From NCBI GenBank assembly GCA_963835085.1, contig CAWIED010000005.1:4072-68071 (forward strand): 64,000 nt of DNA. Reading direction: 5' to 3'. A program made the translations under genes and the position numbers. Below are positions 1 through 8,195 of this stretch, one piece after another (the first letter of the stretch is position 1; each line of letters begins with the position of its first letter). The notes beneath the pieces were generated by a model that had not been told where the DNA came from, ran no database searches, and saw only the letters and a program-made list of their open reading frames with translations. The stretch comes from JBDIAG01 sp963835085 (GTDB lineage Bacteria; Actinomycetota; Actinomycetes; Actinomycetales; CAWJMD01).

Positions 1-478
1 ACTTGGTGCCGACCGCGGCGGATACACCGCGGATGGCACCAGAGAGTGACGTCAATCCCGCTGCTGGCACTCAACCTGATGCCAACCGCGGCAACTTCAC
101 CGCGAACGGCACCACCCAGCGACTCCGGACGGTGATGCGTCGAGTCCGGCTTCGGCAGGGCTGAAAGGGGGCGGTTTCTGACGCTATGGCAATGCCCCAC
201 CGGCCGGGGCATTGCCATAGCGCAGGAAACCCCCCCGGCCCGCGACTAGCAAAACCGCCCTTTGCGGAAGACCCGGGCAACCGCTGCTTCCTATCGCCCG
301 GCTCCGTCCGCCGTCGCTCAGCTCCGTCCACCTGTCGCCCGGCTCCGCTTGTCCGCCTCTGGGTGCCGTGTGTCGCTGAAACTCGCCCACTGCTGCCGAC
401 CTCGACCTACCGGGCCCCGTCGGCGGGACTTGTGCCGTCTGTCGCTGGGCCATCAGGACCAACCGAACGGTATTGCGC
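1..478 (+). repeat. Composite structured repeat, copy 1 (left end outside window)
   Basis: Non-coding. Modules in order: two palindromic A units (about 1-48 and 68-120, each with GGTGCC-type and CCGCGG-type arms), the conserved core (about 137-290), a short run of degenerate 21-bp C units (about 295-350), and the D end reaching the box CCGAACGGTATTGCG at 464-478. The core hairpin pairs 182-198 with 206-222: 17 perfect base pairs around a 7-nt loop. An outer helix pairs about 164-177 with 252-263, with a 2-nt bulge. The element ends right at the ilvD stop codon. No open frame here has a ribosome binding site or family resemblance. Four further copies lie in this window. Confidence 0.85.
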
Positions 479-2341
479 CTACCGCGGCCTACCGCCGGCG
501 GGCACCTGCCGGACGGCGCCGAAGGAGGCGGAGGTGGCCATCGAGGCGTACGCCTGGAGTGCCTTGCTCACCACCCGGTCGCGGTCGACCGGCTGCCACG
601 GGTGCTCGGACGAGTCCATCTTGGCGCGCCGCTCGGCCAGCACATCATCGGCCACGTTGAGCCGCAATAGGCGCGCATGCACGTCGATCTCGATCTCGTC
701 CCCGTCCATCACCAGGCCGATGGTGCCGCCTGAGGCTGCCTCCGGAGACACATCGCCCACGGAGATGCCCGACGATCCGCCGGAGAACCGGCCATCGGTG
801 ATCAGCGCGCAGACCCGGCCAAGCCCGATGCCCTTGATGAAGGAGGTCGGGTGCAGCATCTCCTGCATGCCCGGCCCACCGGCCGGGCCCTCATAGCGGA
901 CGACCACCACGTCACCTGCCTTCACCCGCTTGGACAGGATCGCCTCCACCGCCTGCTCCTGTGACTCCACCACCACGGCGGTGCCCACGAAGTGGAACAG
1001 CTCCTCGTCGATACCGGCCGTTTTGATGACCGCACCGTCTTCAGCCAGGTTTCCGTACAGCACCGCCAGCCCACCGTCGACCGTGTAGGCGTGCGCCACG
1101 TCGTGGATACACCCCTGCGCGGCGTCGGTGTCGAGGGAGTCCCAGCGGTCGGCGGTCGAGAACGCCTGGGTGGTGCGCACGCCGCCGGGTGCGGCATGGA
1201 ACAGCTCGAGCGCCGCAGCGCTCGGCTGCGCCGCGCGAATGTCCCACTCCTGCAACCAGGTTGACAGGTTGTTGGAATGCACGCTGTGCACGTCGCGCTC
1301 GAGCAGGCCGGCCCGGTCGAGCTCGCCCAGCAGCGCGGGGATGCCGCCGGCGCGGTGCACGTCCTCCATGTGGAAGCGCGGGTGGTTGGGCGCCACCTTC
1401 GACAGGCATGGCACCCGGCGCGAGATCGCGTCGATGTCGGCGAGGGTGAAGTCGATCTCGCCCTCCTGCGCAGCGGCCAGGATGTGCAGCACAGTGTTCG
1501 TCGAGCCGCCCATCGCGACATCGAGCGCCATCGCATTGGTGAAGGCCGCCTTGGTGGCGATCGAGCGGGGGAGCACCGAGTCGTCGTCGCCGGCGTAGTA
1601 GCGCTCGGCGAGCTCGGTCACCAGCTGACCGGCCCGCAGGAACAGGTTCTTGCGGGCGATGTGCGTGGCCAGCGTGGAGCCATTGCCCGGCAGTGACAGG
1701 CCGAGTGCCTCGGTGAGGCAGTTCATCGAGTTGGCCGTGAACATCCCGAACACGAGCCACAGGTGGGGCAGGCCGAACGCTCCAGGGTGGTGAGTCCGTC
1801 GTCGGTGACGTCGGGGGCCGCGGAGGCGTTGATGGCGGTGATGAGATTCGTTGGGGTGGAAGCGACTCCGTCGACTACCACGGCCTTGCCGGCCTCCATC
1901 GGGCCGCCGGAGACGAAGACCGTCGGGATGTTGAGCCGCAAGGCCGCCATCAGCATGCCGGGGGTGATCTTGTCGCAGTTGGAGATGCAGACCAGCGCAT
2001 CGGCGGTGTGGGCGTTGACCATGTACTCCACCGAGTCGGCGATCAGCTCGCGGCTCGGGAGCGAGTAGAGCATGCCGCGCGTGGCCCATCGCGATGCCGT
2101 CATCGACCGCGATGGTGTTGAACTCCTTGTCCACGCCACCGGATTCGCGCACCGCTCCGGCCACCAGATCGCCCATGTCCTTCAGGTGCACGTGCCCCGG
2201 CACGAACTGGGTGTAGGAATTGGCAATGGCGATGATCGGCTTGCCGAAATCGTCATCGGTCATGCCGGTGGCGCGCCAGAGGGCGCGGGCGCCCGCCATG
2301 TTGCGGCCATGGGTAGACGTGCGGGAGCGCAAGGCGGGCAT
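479..2341 (-). CDS. ilvD: Dihydroxy-acid dehydratase, with two compensating frameshifts
   Basis: Converts 2,3-dihydroxy-3-methylbutanoate/pentanoate to the 2-keto acids of valine, isoleucine and leucine synthesis; cytosolic Fe-S enzyme. The start (PALRSRTSTHGRNMAGAR) and everything after residue 198 (MFTANSMNCLTEALG onward) match the family, and total length (620 codons) is normal. Residues 87-198 are out of frame: one extra base lies near 2075-2081 and one base is missing in the C run at 1745-1747. Read in the neighbouring frame, this segment gives the expected GGMLYSLPSREL, SNCDKITPGML and CPTCGSCSG. Those segments hold the cysteines that bind the cluster, so the gene as written would be inactive. 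Either the base calls are wrong or the gene is broken. The C-terminus has a few extra residues before a stop that abuts repeat copy 1. Confidence 0.9.
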   Translation of the reverse strand: MPALRSRTSTHGRNMAGARALWRATGMTDDDFGKPIIAIANSYTQFVPGHVHLKDMGDLVAGAVRESGGVDKEFNTIAVDDGIAMGHARHALLAPEPRADRRLGGVHGQRPHRRCAGLHLQLRQDHPRHADGGLAAQHPDGLRLRRPDGGRQGRGSRRSRFHPNESHHRHQRLRGPRRHRRRTHHPGAFGLPHLWLVFGMFTANSMNCLTEALGLSLPGNGSTLATHIARKNLFLRAGQLVTELAERYYAGDDDSVLPRSIATKAAFTNAMALDVAMGGSTNTVLHILAAAQEGEIDFTLADIDAISRRVPCLSKVAPNHPRFHMEDVHRAGGIPALLGELDRAGLLERDVHSVHSNNLSTWLQEWDIRAAQPSAAALELFHAAPGGVRTTQAFSTADRWDSLDTDAAQGCIHDVAHAYTVDGGLAVLYGNLAEDGAVIKTAGIDEELFHFVGTAVVVESQEQAVEAILSKRVKAGDVVVVRYEGPAGGPGMQEMLHPTSFIKGIGLGRVCALITDGRFSGGSSGISVGDVSPEAASGGTIGLVMDGDEIEIDVHARLLRLNVADDVLAERRAKMDSSEHPWQPVDRDRVVSKALQAYASMATSASFGAVRQVPAGGRPR

Positions 2342-2452
2342 GTGGGAACCTCCGACGACGAACGAACCCGAGAAGGTTACGCCCGGCCCCCGGCACCTGC
2401 CGACGGGCCCGGGCGTTCCATCTCACACGGGCGGAAGGAACGGGAGAGGTTT

Positions 2453-3310
2453 GTGCATTCGCACTTCAACGGTTTGAAGACGGCCATGCTGCTCAGCCTG
2501 CTGGGCGCCATCGTGATGCTCGTCAGCTGGCTGCTGTTCGGCCGTAGCTACGGTGCACTGCTGGTGGGCCTGCTGATCGCACTCGTCATGAACGGCGTCA
2601 CCTACTGGCGTTCGGCGTCCATCGCGCTGCGCGCCATGCACGCCTACGAAGTGACCGAGCAACAGCAGCCGGCGATGTACCGCATCGTGCGCGAGCTCTC
2701 GCAACAGGCCGGCCAGCCCATGCCCAAGCTGTACGTCTCGCCCACCAACGCGCCCAACGCCTTCGCCACCGGGCGCAACCCGGCGAATGCCGCCGTCTGC
2801 TGCACCGAGGGCATCCTCAACCTGCTCGACGAGCGCGAGCTGCGCGGCGTGCTCGGCCACGAGCTCATGCACGTCTACAACCGCGACATCCTCACGTCGT
2901 CGATCGCGGCCTCGGCCTCATCCATGATCACCGCGCTCGCCTACGGGGCGATGTACTTCGGGGGCGGAGACGACAACCGTCCCAACGTGTTCGGCGCCAT
3001 CGCCATCAGCGTGCTGGGCCCGCTCGCGGCGGGCGTCGTGCAGATGGCCATCTCACGCACCCGCGAATACGACGCAGACGAAGACGGTTCGCGCCTCACC
3101 GGCGATCCGCTCGCCCTCGCGTCGGCGCTGAGCAAGCTCGACAGTGGGACGAAGCTGCTGCCTATGCCACCGGAGCGGCGGCTCGTCAATGCCAGCCATC
3201 TGATGATCGCCAATCCCTTCACCGCCGGTGGTGTCAGCCGGCTTTTCGCCACCCATCCGCCCATGGCCGAGCGCATTGCCCGCTTACAGAGCATGGCCCG
3301 CAACGGCTGA
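2453..3310 (+). CDS. htpX: M48 family membrane zinc metalloprotease HtpX
   Basis: Membrane-bound zinc protease that degrades misfolded membrane proteins. 285 residues from a GTG start (VHSHFNGLKTA), chosen because it gives the usual actinobacterial HtpX N-terminus and follows a purine-rich GGGAGAGG site. Two N-terminal membrane segments (about residues 9-45) precede the zinc motif HELMH (HEXXH, about residue 137), a hydrophobic hairpin, and the third ligand in REYDADEDG. The conserved FATGRNP and THPPMAERI segments are present. It stands alone between divergent ilvD and the downstream sulfur genes. Confidence 0.93.
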   Translation: MHSHFNGLKTAMLLSLLGAIVMLVSWLLFGRSYGALLVGLLIALVMNGVTYWRSASIALRAMHAYEVTEQQQPAMYRIVRELSQQAGQPMPKLYVSPTNAPNAFATGRNPANAAVCCTEGILNLLDERELRGVLGHELMHVYNRDILTSSIAASASSMITALAYGAMYFGGGDDNRPNVFGAIAISVLGPLAAGVVQMAISRTREYDADEDGSRLTGDPLALASALSKLDSGTKLLPMPPERRLVNASHLMIANPFTAGGVSRLFATHPPMAERIARLQSMARNG

Positions 3311-3389
3311 TCCGAACGCGCGAGCGGCCCATATCATCTGGCGGGAGCTGGTAAGGCCAGGCTTGGCGGTAGCAGTGGGTGGGATTCGG

Positions 3390-3395
3390 TAGACT
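3390..3395 (+). promoter_or_regulatory. Candidate -10 box for a leaderless sulfur-operon transcript
   Basis: TAGACT lies six bases before the GTG of the leader peptide. That spacing would put the transcription start on or next to the GTG, so the mRNA would be leaderless, which is common in actinobacteria. No convincing -35 box at normal spacing is visible; TTGGCG at 3363-3368 is about 21 bp away. Inferred from position only. Confidence 0.45.
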
Positions 3396-3401
3396 CCTGA
3401 C

Positions 3402-3494
3402 GTGCTGTGCGCCATCTCCCTGCGTCTCGTGACCCGTCGTCACGTAGACCTCCAGCGCGTACATGCCGACGCGATGTGTCTTCTCGCCGTCTGA
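3402..3494 (+). CDS. Short RRHVDLxRV-type leader peptide ahead of sirA
   Basis: A 30-residue frame beginning GTG and ending at TGA, 66 bases before sirA. It contains TRRHVDLQRVHADAMC. Short actinobacterial leader peptides with this RRHVDLxRV core and C-terminal cysteine are typically found upstream of sulfur-assimilation genes. They are thought to sense cysteine or charged Cys-tRNA by attenuation. The context here, sulfite reductase plus APS reductase, is exactly that. An internal GTG at 3429 (MTRRHVDL) is an alternative start. A codon for Cys comes five codons before the stop, where stalling would matter. The regulatory role is inferred from the family. Confidence 0.75.
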   Translation: MLCAISLRLVTRRHVDLQRVHADAMCLLAV

Positions 3495-3560
3495 CGCGCG
3501 CCCTCCGGCGGCGTCGGCCCCATGCCAGTCAGCCCGGAATCAGCCAGCGGAGGCGCCCTC

Positions 3561-5252
3561 ATGACCGCGACGCAGAACACGCCGCGTCCCACCCGATCCA
3601 AGTCGAACGGCCAGTGGGCCGTCGACGGTAAGGATCCCCTCAACGGCAACGAGGTCTTCAAGCAGGCCGACGACGCCCTCAACGTGCGCCAGCGCATCAT
3701 CGACACCTACTCCAGGCAGGGCTTCGACTCGATCCCGAGCGATGATCTGCGCGGCCGGTTCCGTTGGATGGGCCTGTACACCCAGCGCAAGCCCGGCATC
3801 GACGGCGGCAAGACGGCCACGCTGGAGCCGGAGGAGCTCGAGGACAAGTACTTCATGCTCCGCGTCCGGGTCGACGGGGGAGCCCTGACCACCGAGCAGC
3901 TGCGGGTGATCGCCGGCATCTCGCAAGACTTCGCCCGCGACTCCGCCGACATCACCGACCGGCAGAACATCCAGCTGCACTGGATTGACATCGAGAGCGT
4001 GCCGGAGATCTGGCGCCGCCTCGAAGAGGTCGGCCTGCACACCACCGAGGCCTGCGGCGACTGCCCGCGGGTGGTGCTCGGCAGCCCGGTGGCCGGCATC
4101 GCGGCCGACGAGATCATCGACCCCACCGAGCAGATCGCCGAGATCAAGCGCCGCTTCATCGGCAACCCCGACTTCTCCAACCTGCCGCGCAAGTACAAGA
4201 CGGCGCTCACCGGGCACCCCAGCCTCGACGTCGTGCACGAGATCAACGACATCTCGTTCGTGGGCGTCGTGCACCCCGAGCTCGGTCCCGGCTACGACCT
4301 GTGGGTGGGCGGCGGGCTGTCGACGCTGGCCAAGTTCGCGTTCCGTACGGGTGCCTTCGTGCAGGCGCACGAGGTGGGCGATGTGTGGCAGGCCGTCACC
4401 TCGGTGTTTCGCGATTACGGCTACCGCAGGTTGCGCAACAAGGCCCGGCTGAAGTTCTTGCTGGCCGACTGGGGCCCGGAGAAGTTCCGCCAGGTCTTCC
4501 AGGACGAGTACCTCGGCTACGAGCTCCCTGACGGCCCGGCACCGGCCACACCCACCCGCAGTGGCGATCACGTGGGCGTGCATGAGCAGAAGGACGGCAA
4601 CTTCTATGTGGGAGCCGCTCCGGTCGTCGGCCGGGTGAGCGGCACCAAGCTGGCCGCGCTCGCCGACGTCGCGGAGGCGGCGGGATCGCACCGGGTCCGG
4701 CTGACGCCGTACCAGAAGGTGCTCCTGCTCGACGTGCCCGGCGATCAGGTCGAGGCCGTCTCGCAAGGCCTGGAAGCCATCGGGCTGCAGGTGAACCCGA
4801 GCGTCTTCCGCCGGGCCACCATGGCCTGCACGGGCATCGAGTACTGCAAGCTGGCGATCGTCGAGACCAAGGCGCACGCCGGAGTAGCGATCGAGCAGCT
4901 GGAGCGTCGGCTGGACGACGTGAACCTCACCACCCCGATCTCGCTGCACATCAACGGCTGCCCCAACTCTTGCGCCCGTATCCAGACTGCTGACATCGGG
5001 CTCAAGGGCCAGCTGGTGCCTGGGCCCGACGGCGACCCGGTGGGTGGCTATCAGATACATCTCGGCGGCGGGCTGTCTCGCCCCGGGTTCTCGCAGGCCG
5101 AGACCGGTCGTACGGTGCGTGGCCTCAAGATCACCGAGGCGGAGTTGCCGGACTATGTCGAACGTCTCGTTCGGCGCTTTGTGGAACAACGCGAGGACGG
5201 CGAAGGTTTCGCGACGTGGGCACACCGAGCCGATGAGGAGGCCCTCACATGA
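3561..5252 (+). CDS. sirA: Ferredoxin-dependent assimilatory sulfite reductase
   Basis: Reduces sulfite to sulfide with electrons from ferredoxin, using siroheme and a [4Fe-4S] cluster. 563 residues from ATG (MTATQNTPRP), which has CGGAGG eight bases upstream. The duplicated ferrodoxin-like/siroheme half-domains are complete. The cluster cysteines are in MACTGIEYCKLA (about 428-439) and NGCPNSCAR (about 470). ACGDCPR (about 170) and GLYTQ (about 73) match positions of the Cys-Tyr pair described in M. tuberculosis SirA/NirA. The length and layout match that family. Overlaps cysH by four bases (ATGA). It could be annotated as nitrite/sulfite reductase; the cysH neighbour and Cys leader favour sulfite. 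Confidence 0.95.
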   Translation: MTATQNTPRPTRSKSNGQWAVDGKDPLNGNEVFKQADDALNVRQRIIDTYSRQGFDSIPSDDLRGRFRWMGLYTQRKPGIDGGKTATLEPEELEDKYFMLRVRVDGGALTTEQLRVIAGISQDFARDSADITDRQNIQLHWIDIESVPEIWRRLEEVGLHTTEACGDCPRVVLGSPVAGIAADEIIDPTEQIAEIKRRFIGNPDFSNLPRKYKTALTGHPSLDVVHEINDISFVGVVHPELGPGYDLWVGGGLSTLAKFAFRTGAFVQAHEVGDVWQAVTSVFRDYGYRRLRNKARLKFLLADWGPEKFRQVFQDEYLGYELPDGPAPATPTRSGDHVGVHEQKDGNFYVGAAPVVGRVSGTKLAALADVAEAAGSHRVRLTPYQKVLLLDVPGDQVEAVSQGLEAIGLQVNPSVFRRATMACTGIEYCKLAIVETKAHAGVAIEQLERRLDDVNLTTPISLHINGCPNSCARIQTADIGLKGQLVPGPDGDPVGGYQIHLGGGLSRPGFSQAETGRTVRGLKITEAELPDYVERLVRRFVEQREDGEGFATWAHRADEEALT

Positions 5253-6028
5253 GCATCGACACCACGATTTCTGCGCAAGCGCAACCCACTGTCCTGCCCC
5301 AGCAGGGTCAGCTGCGGCGCTCGCCGGCCCTTGGCCAGCGACCGGTCGAAGAGTTGCGCGCGTTGGCGATGCAGGGCTCCAGCAGATTCCGCGAGGGTCG
5401 CGCCGAAGACGTGATCGAGTGGGCCGCAGACAATTTCGGCCCCAAGCTCGCGGTCGCGTGCTCCATGGCCGAGGCCCTGCTGCCGCACATGGTGGGTCAG
5501 GTGCTGCCCGGGGTCGAGGTGGTCTTCCTCGACACGGGGTACCACTTCGCCGAGACCCTGGCCACCCGTGACGAGGTGGTCAAGCGGCTGCCGGTCACCG
5601 TCGTGAACGTGGAGCCGCGGCGCACCGTGCCGGAACAGGACGCCGAGTTCGGCGAGCAGATGCACTCCTGGGATCCGGTGGCGTGCTGCGAGATGCGCAA
5701 GGTCGTGCCGCTGAAGCAGGCCCTGTCGGGTTACGAAGCCTGGGCCAGCGGCCTGCGCCGCGAAGACTCCGCGCGCCGGGCCACCACGCCCATCGTGGAA
5801 TGGGACCGCAAGAACGCCCTGGTCAAGATCAACCCGATCGCGGCCTGGACCCAGGCCGAGGTCGACGCCTACATCGCCAAGTACGACATCCCGGTGAACC
5901 CGCTGTTGTCGCAGGGCTACCCCTCCATCGGGTGCGCCCCCTGCACGGCCAAAGTGCTCCAGGGCCAAGACGCCCGCTCTGGTCGTTGGGCCGGCACCAA
6001 CAAGAACGAGTGCGGGATCCACATCTGA
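5249..6028 (+). CDS. cysH: Adenylylsulfate (APS) reductase
   Basis: Reduces adenylylsulfate to sulfite using thioredoxin. 259 residues with an ATGA overlap with sirA. The adenosine-nucleotide alpha-hydrolase fold has the LDTGYHFAET segment. ACCEMRK (about 148-154) and GCAPCTAKV (about 229) supply the paired cysteines of a [4Fe-4S] cluster; family members with this pattern use APS rather than PAPS. The catalytic cysteine is in the C-terminal ECGIHI. Downstream sulfate-adenylyltransferase genes, often next in such operons, are absent because an IS256-family element begins about 110 bases after the stop. Confidence 0.93.
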   Translation: MSIDTTISAQAQPTVLPQQGQLRRSPALGQRPVEELRALAMQGSSRFREGRAEDVIEWAADNFGPKLAVACSMAEALLPHMVGQVLPGVEVVFLDTGYHFAETLATRDEVVKRLPVTVVNVEPRRTVPEQDAEFGEQMHSWDPVACCEMRKVVPLKQALSGYEAWASGLRREDSARRATTPIVEWDRKNALVKINPIAAWTQAEVDAYIAKYDIPVNPLLSQGYPSIGCAPCTAKVLQGQDARSGRWAGTNKNECGIHI

Positions 6029-6138
6029 GCTCTGCAGTTTCCCCGGAGTCTGTAGGTTCAACCGGGTTCGGACGCTGACAGGATGACGTCATGACCAGCC
6101 CGAGCCTGGGTCGGGTCAAGTCCTGGGATGTGGTGTAT

Positions 6139-7465
6139 CGGTGTTCGTGTGATCTTTCGTGTCGTGGTCAGGCTGTGAGGGCTCGGAGGTCGGGTTCGAT
6201 CACCTCCTCGATGGGTTCGCCGACGCGGCGTGCGGCGGCGAGGGCGTCGAGGCCGAGGTAGCGGCGCTGTTCGGCCCATTCGTCGTGCTGCTCGGCGAGG
6301 ACGGCGCCGACGAGCCGGATGATCGCGTCTCGGTTGGGGAAGATCCCGACGACGTCGGTGCGGCGGCGGATCTCCCGGTTGAGTCGCTCGTTCGGGTTGT
6401 TCGACCAGACTTGCCGCCAGATGCTCTTCGGGAACGCGGTGAACGCGAGGATCTCCTCGCGTGCCGCCTCGAGGTGCTCGAACGACTTCGGGAGCTTGTG
6501 CTCAAGCGCGTCCAGGACGCGGTCGAACTGGGCGTGCACCGCGTCGGCGTCGGGCTGGTCGAATACCGTCCCGAGCAGCGTCTTCACCCACGGCCAGGAG
6601 CTCTTCGGGGTCACGCTCATGAGATTCGCGGCGTAATGGGTCCGGCATCGCTGCCAGCTGCCGGCGACGGTCGCGCCAACCGCGGCGACAAGACCCGCGT
6701 GCGCGTCGGACGTGACGAGCTTGACGCCAGTCAGGCCGCGGGCGACGAGGTCGCGCCAGAACGTGAGCCATCCGGCGCCGTCCTCGGTGCTGTTGACCTG
6801 CAACCCCAGGATCTCTCGGTAGCCGTCCGCGTTCACGCCCGTGGCGACCAGCACCGCCACCTTCACGACCCGGCCGCCCTCGCGGACCTTCATGGTGAGC
6901 GCGTCGGCGGCGACGAACGAGTACGGGCCGGCGTCCAGCGGCCGGGTGCGGAACGCGGTGACCTGCTCGTCGAGGTCCCGCGCCATCTCCGACACCTGGC
7001 TCTTGCTGAGCCCGGTGATCCCGAGTGTCTTGACCAGGTCGTCCATCCGGCGGGTCGAGACGCCGAGGAGGTAGCTGGTCGCGACGACAGTGGTCAGCGC
7101 GGCCTCCGCGCGGCGCCGCCGCTCCAACAACCACTCCGGGAAGTACGTGCCCTGCCGCAGCTTCGGGATCTTCACATCGATGGTGCCGGCACGGGTGTCG
7201 AAACCGCGGTGCCGGTAGCCGTTGCGACGGTTCACCCGGCCGTCGCTGATCGTGCCGTAGGCGGCGCCGCAGACCTGGTCGACGTCCGCGGACAGCAACT
7301 GGTTGATGAACGTGCCGAGCATCTCCCGCAGCAGGTCCGGAGACGCTTGCGCAAGGTGGTCTTCGAGGAAACGGGAAGGGTCGATATCGTGGGGTGCGAC
7401 GGTCATCGTCGGGTTCCTTTCGAGATGGATGTGAAGAGTTCTCTCGAAGGATCACACGGTGACCG
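6139..7465. mobile_element. IS256-family insertion sequence
   Basis: Contains one intact transposase on the minus strand. Candidate terminal inverted repeats of about 21 bp are at 6139-6159 and 7445-7465; both contain CGTGTGATCYTTCG, and they differ at a few positions. I could not find a clear target duplication, so the outer limits are approximate. It sits between cysH and repeat copy 2. Confidence 0.8.
6168..7406 (-). CDS. IS256-family transposase
   Basis: 412 residues, full length for the Transposase_mut (IS256/MULE) family. DDE catalytic segments are visible as VAADALTMK, TSDAHAGLV and NPNERLNREIRRR. There is also the family's C-x2-H (CRTHY, about residue 255). The frame is unbroken, so the element may still be active. 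ATG start after a GAAAGGAACC-type ribosome site. Confidence 0.95.
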   Translation of the reverse strand: MTVAPHDIDPSRFLEDHLAQASPDLLREMLGTFINQLLSADVDQVCGAAYGTISDGRVNRRNGYRHRGFDTRAGTIDVKIPKLRQGTYFPEWLLERRRRAEAALTTVVATSYLLGVSTRRMDDLVKTLGITGLSKSQVSEMARDLDEQVTAFRTRPLDAGPYSFVAADALTMKVREGGRVVKVAVLVATGVNADGYREILGLQVNSTEDGAGWLTFWRDLVARGLTGVKLVTSDAHAGLVAAVGATVAGSWQRCRTHYAANLMSVTPKSSWPWVKTLLGTVFDQPDADAVHAQFDRVLDALEHKLPKSFEHLEAAREEILAFTAFPKSIWRQVWSNNPNERLNREIRRRTDVVGIFPNRDAIIRLVGAVLAEQHDEWAEQRRYLGLDALAAARRVGEPIEEVIEPDLRALTA

Positions 7466-7507
7466 TCGCCTCATTCAGAGCGACGCGGTCACCACGATCC
7501 CGTACAC

Positions 7508-8030
7508 CACCTTGCCGGACGCAACCCGCGGGGATACGCCGCAGACGGCACCACCCAGCGGCCCCAACCCCTGCTCCAGCACTCAACTTGGTGCAAACCG
7601 CGGCGGATACACCGCGAACGGCAGCACTCAACGACCCCGACCCGGTCCCGGGGGCTCAACCCAGTGCCAACCGCGGCAAATACACCGCACACGGCACCAC
7701 CCAACGACTCCGGATCGTGATGGGCCGAGTCCGACGTCTGCCGGGCTGTGAAAGGGGGTCGGTTTCTGACGCTATGGCGATGCCCCACCGGACGGGGCAT
7801 CGCCATAGCGCAGGAAAGCCCCCCGGCCTGCGACTCTCGAAGCCGCCCTTTGCGGAAGACCCGGACAGGCTGCGGCTTCCCTCGCCTGGCTCCGCCCACC
7901 TGTCGCCCGGCTCCGCCCACCTGTCGCCCGGCTCCGCCCAACTGTCGCCTGGCTCCGCCCAACTGTCGCCTGGCTCCGCCCAACTGTCGCTGAGCTCCGT
8001 CCGCCGTCGCTGAGCTCCGTCCGCTGACGC
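7508..8030 (+). repeat. Composite structured repeat, copy 2
   Basis: Same module order as copy 1. Three palindromic A units lie at about 7515-7710. The conserved core (about 7718-7885) has P2 pairing 7770-7786 with 7794-7810 (17 perfect pairs). P1 pairs AAAGGG/CGGTTTC at 7751-7766 with GAAGCCG/CCCTTT near 7848-7861. The C array (about 7886-8030) holds five regular 21-bp units (GGCTCCGCCCAMCTGTCGCC type) plus two degenerate ones, the longest regular array among the copies. The D terminal box is missing, so this copy is truncated on the right. Confidence 0.85.
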
Positions 8031-8082
8031 CAAGCCCCCTCCTGGTCTATCCGGCCCGTCTTTCTGTGCATGATCTCCCGAT

Positions 8083-8103
8083 ACCTGACGGAAGGTGTCA
8101 GGT
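8083..8103 (+). promoter_or_regulatory. Inverted repeat upstream of the MDMPI-like gene
   Basis: ACCTGAC and GTCAGGT form 7-bp arms 7 bases apart, about 95 bases before the start codon at 8196 and followed by TTAATCC. It could be an operator or a small hairpin. Evidence is the symmetry only. Confidence 0.3.
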
Positions 8104-8195
8104 TAATCCTGGTGGACTGGTACCTCGATCAACCCTGACGACGAAGCGCTCGCCGCCACGGCTGACGCCGTCCATCGACCTATGGAGGAGTTTCC

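Noticed and set aside
186..300. A conserved short frame (MAMPHRPGHCHSAGNPPG in copy 1, MAMPRRTGHCHSAGKPPG in copy 3) across the repeat copies
   Set aside because: The frame coincides with the core hairpin. Changes between copies are as often amino-acid-changing as silent, copy 5 is frameshifted, copy 4 lacks the ATG, and no ribosome site precedes it. Stem conservation explains it.
2072..2452. N-terminal extension of htpX reaching back over ilvD
   Set aside because: The extra 127 codons are antisense to ilvD and unlike any M48 protease; the GTG at 2453 gives the normal N-terminus.
6057..6100. Fragment TTCGGACGCTGACAGGATGACG after cysH resembling the core of copy 4
   Set aside because: Only about 12 bases match well (TTCGGACGCTGA) and no module or stem follows; could be chance.
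7886..8030. Regular 21-bp repeats as a possible CRISPR array
   Set aside because: Units are contiguous with no spacers, and no cas genes are present. The same holds for 63620-63740.
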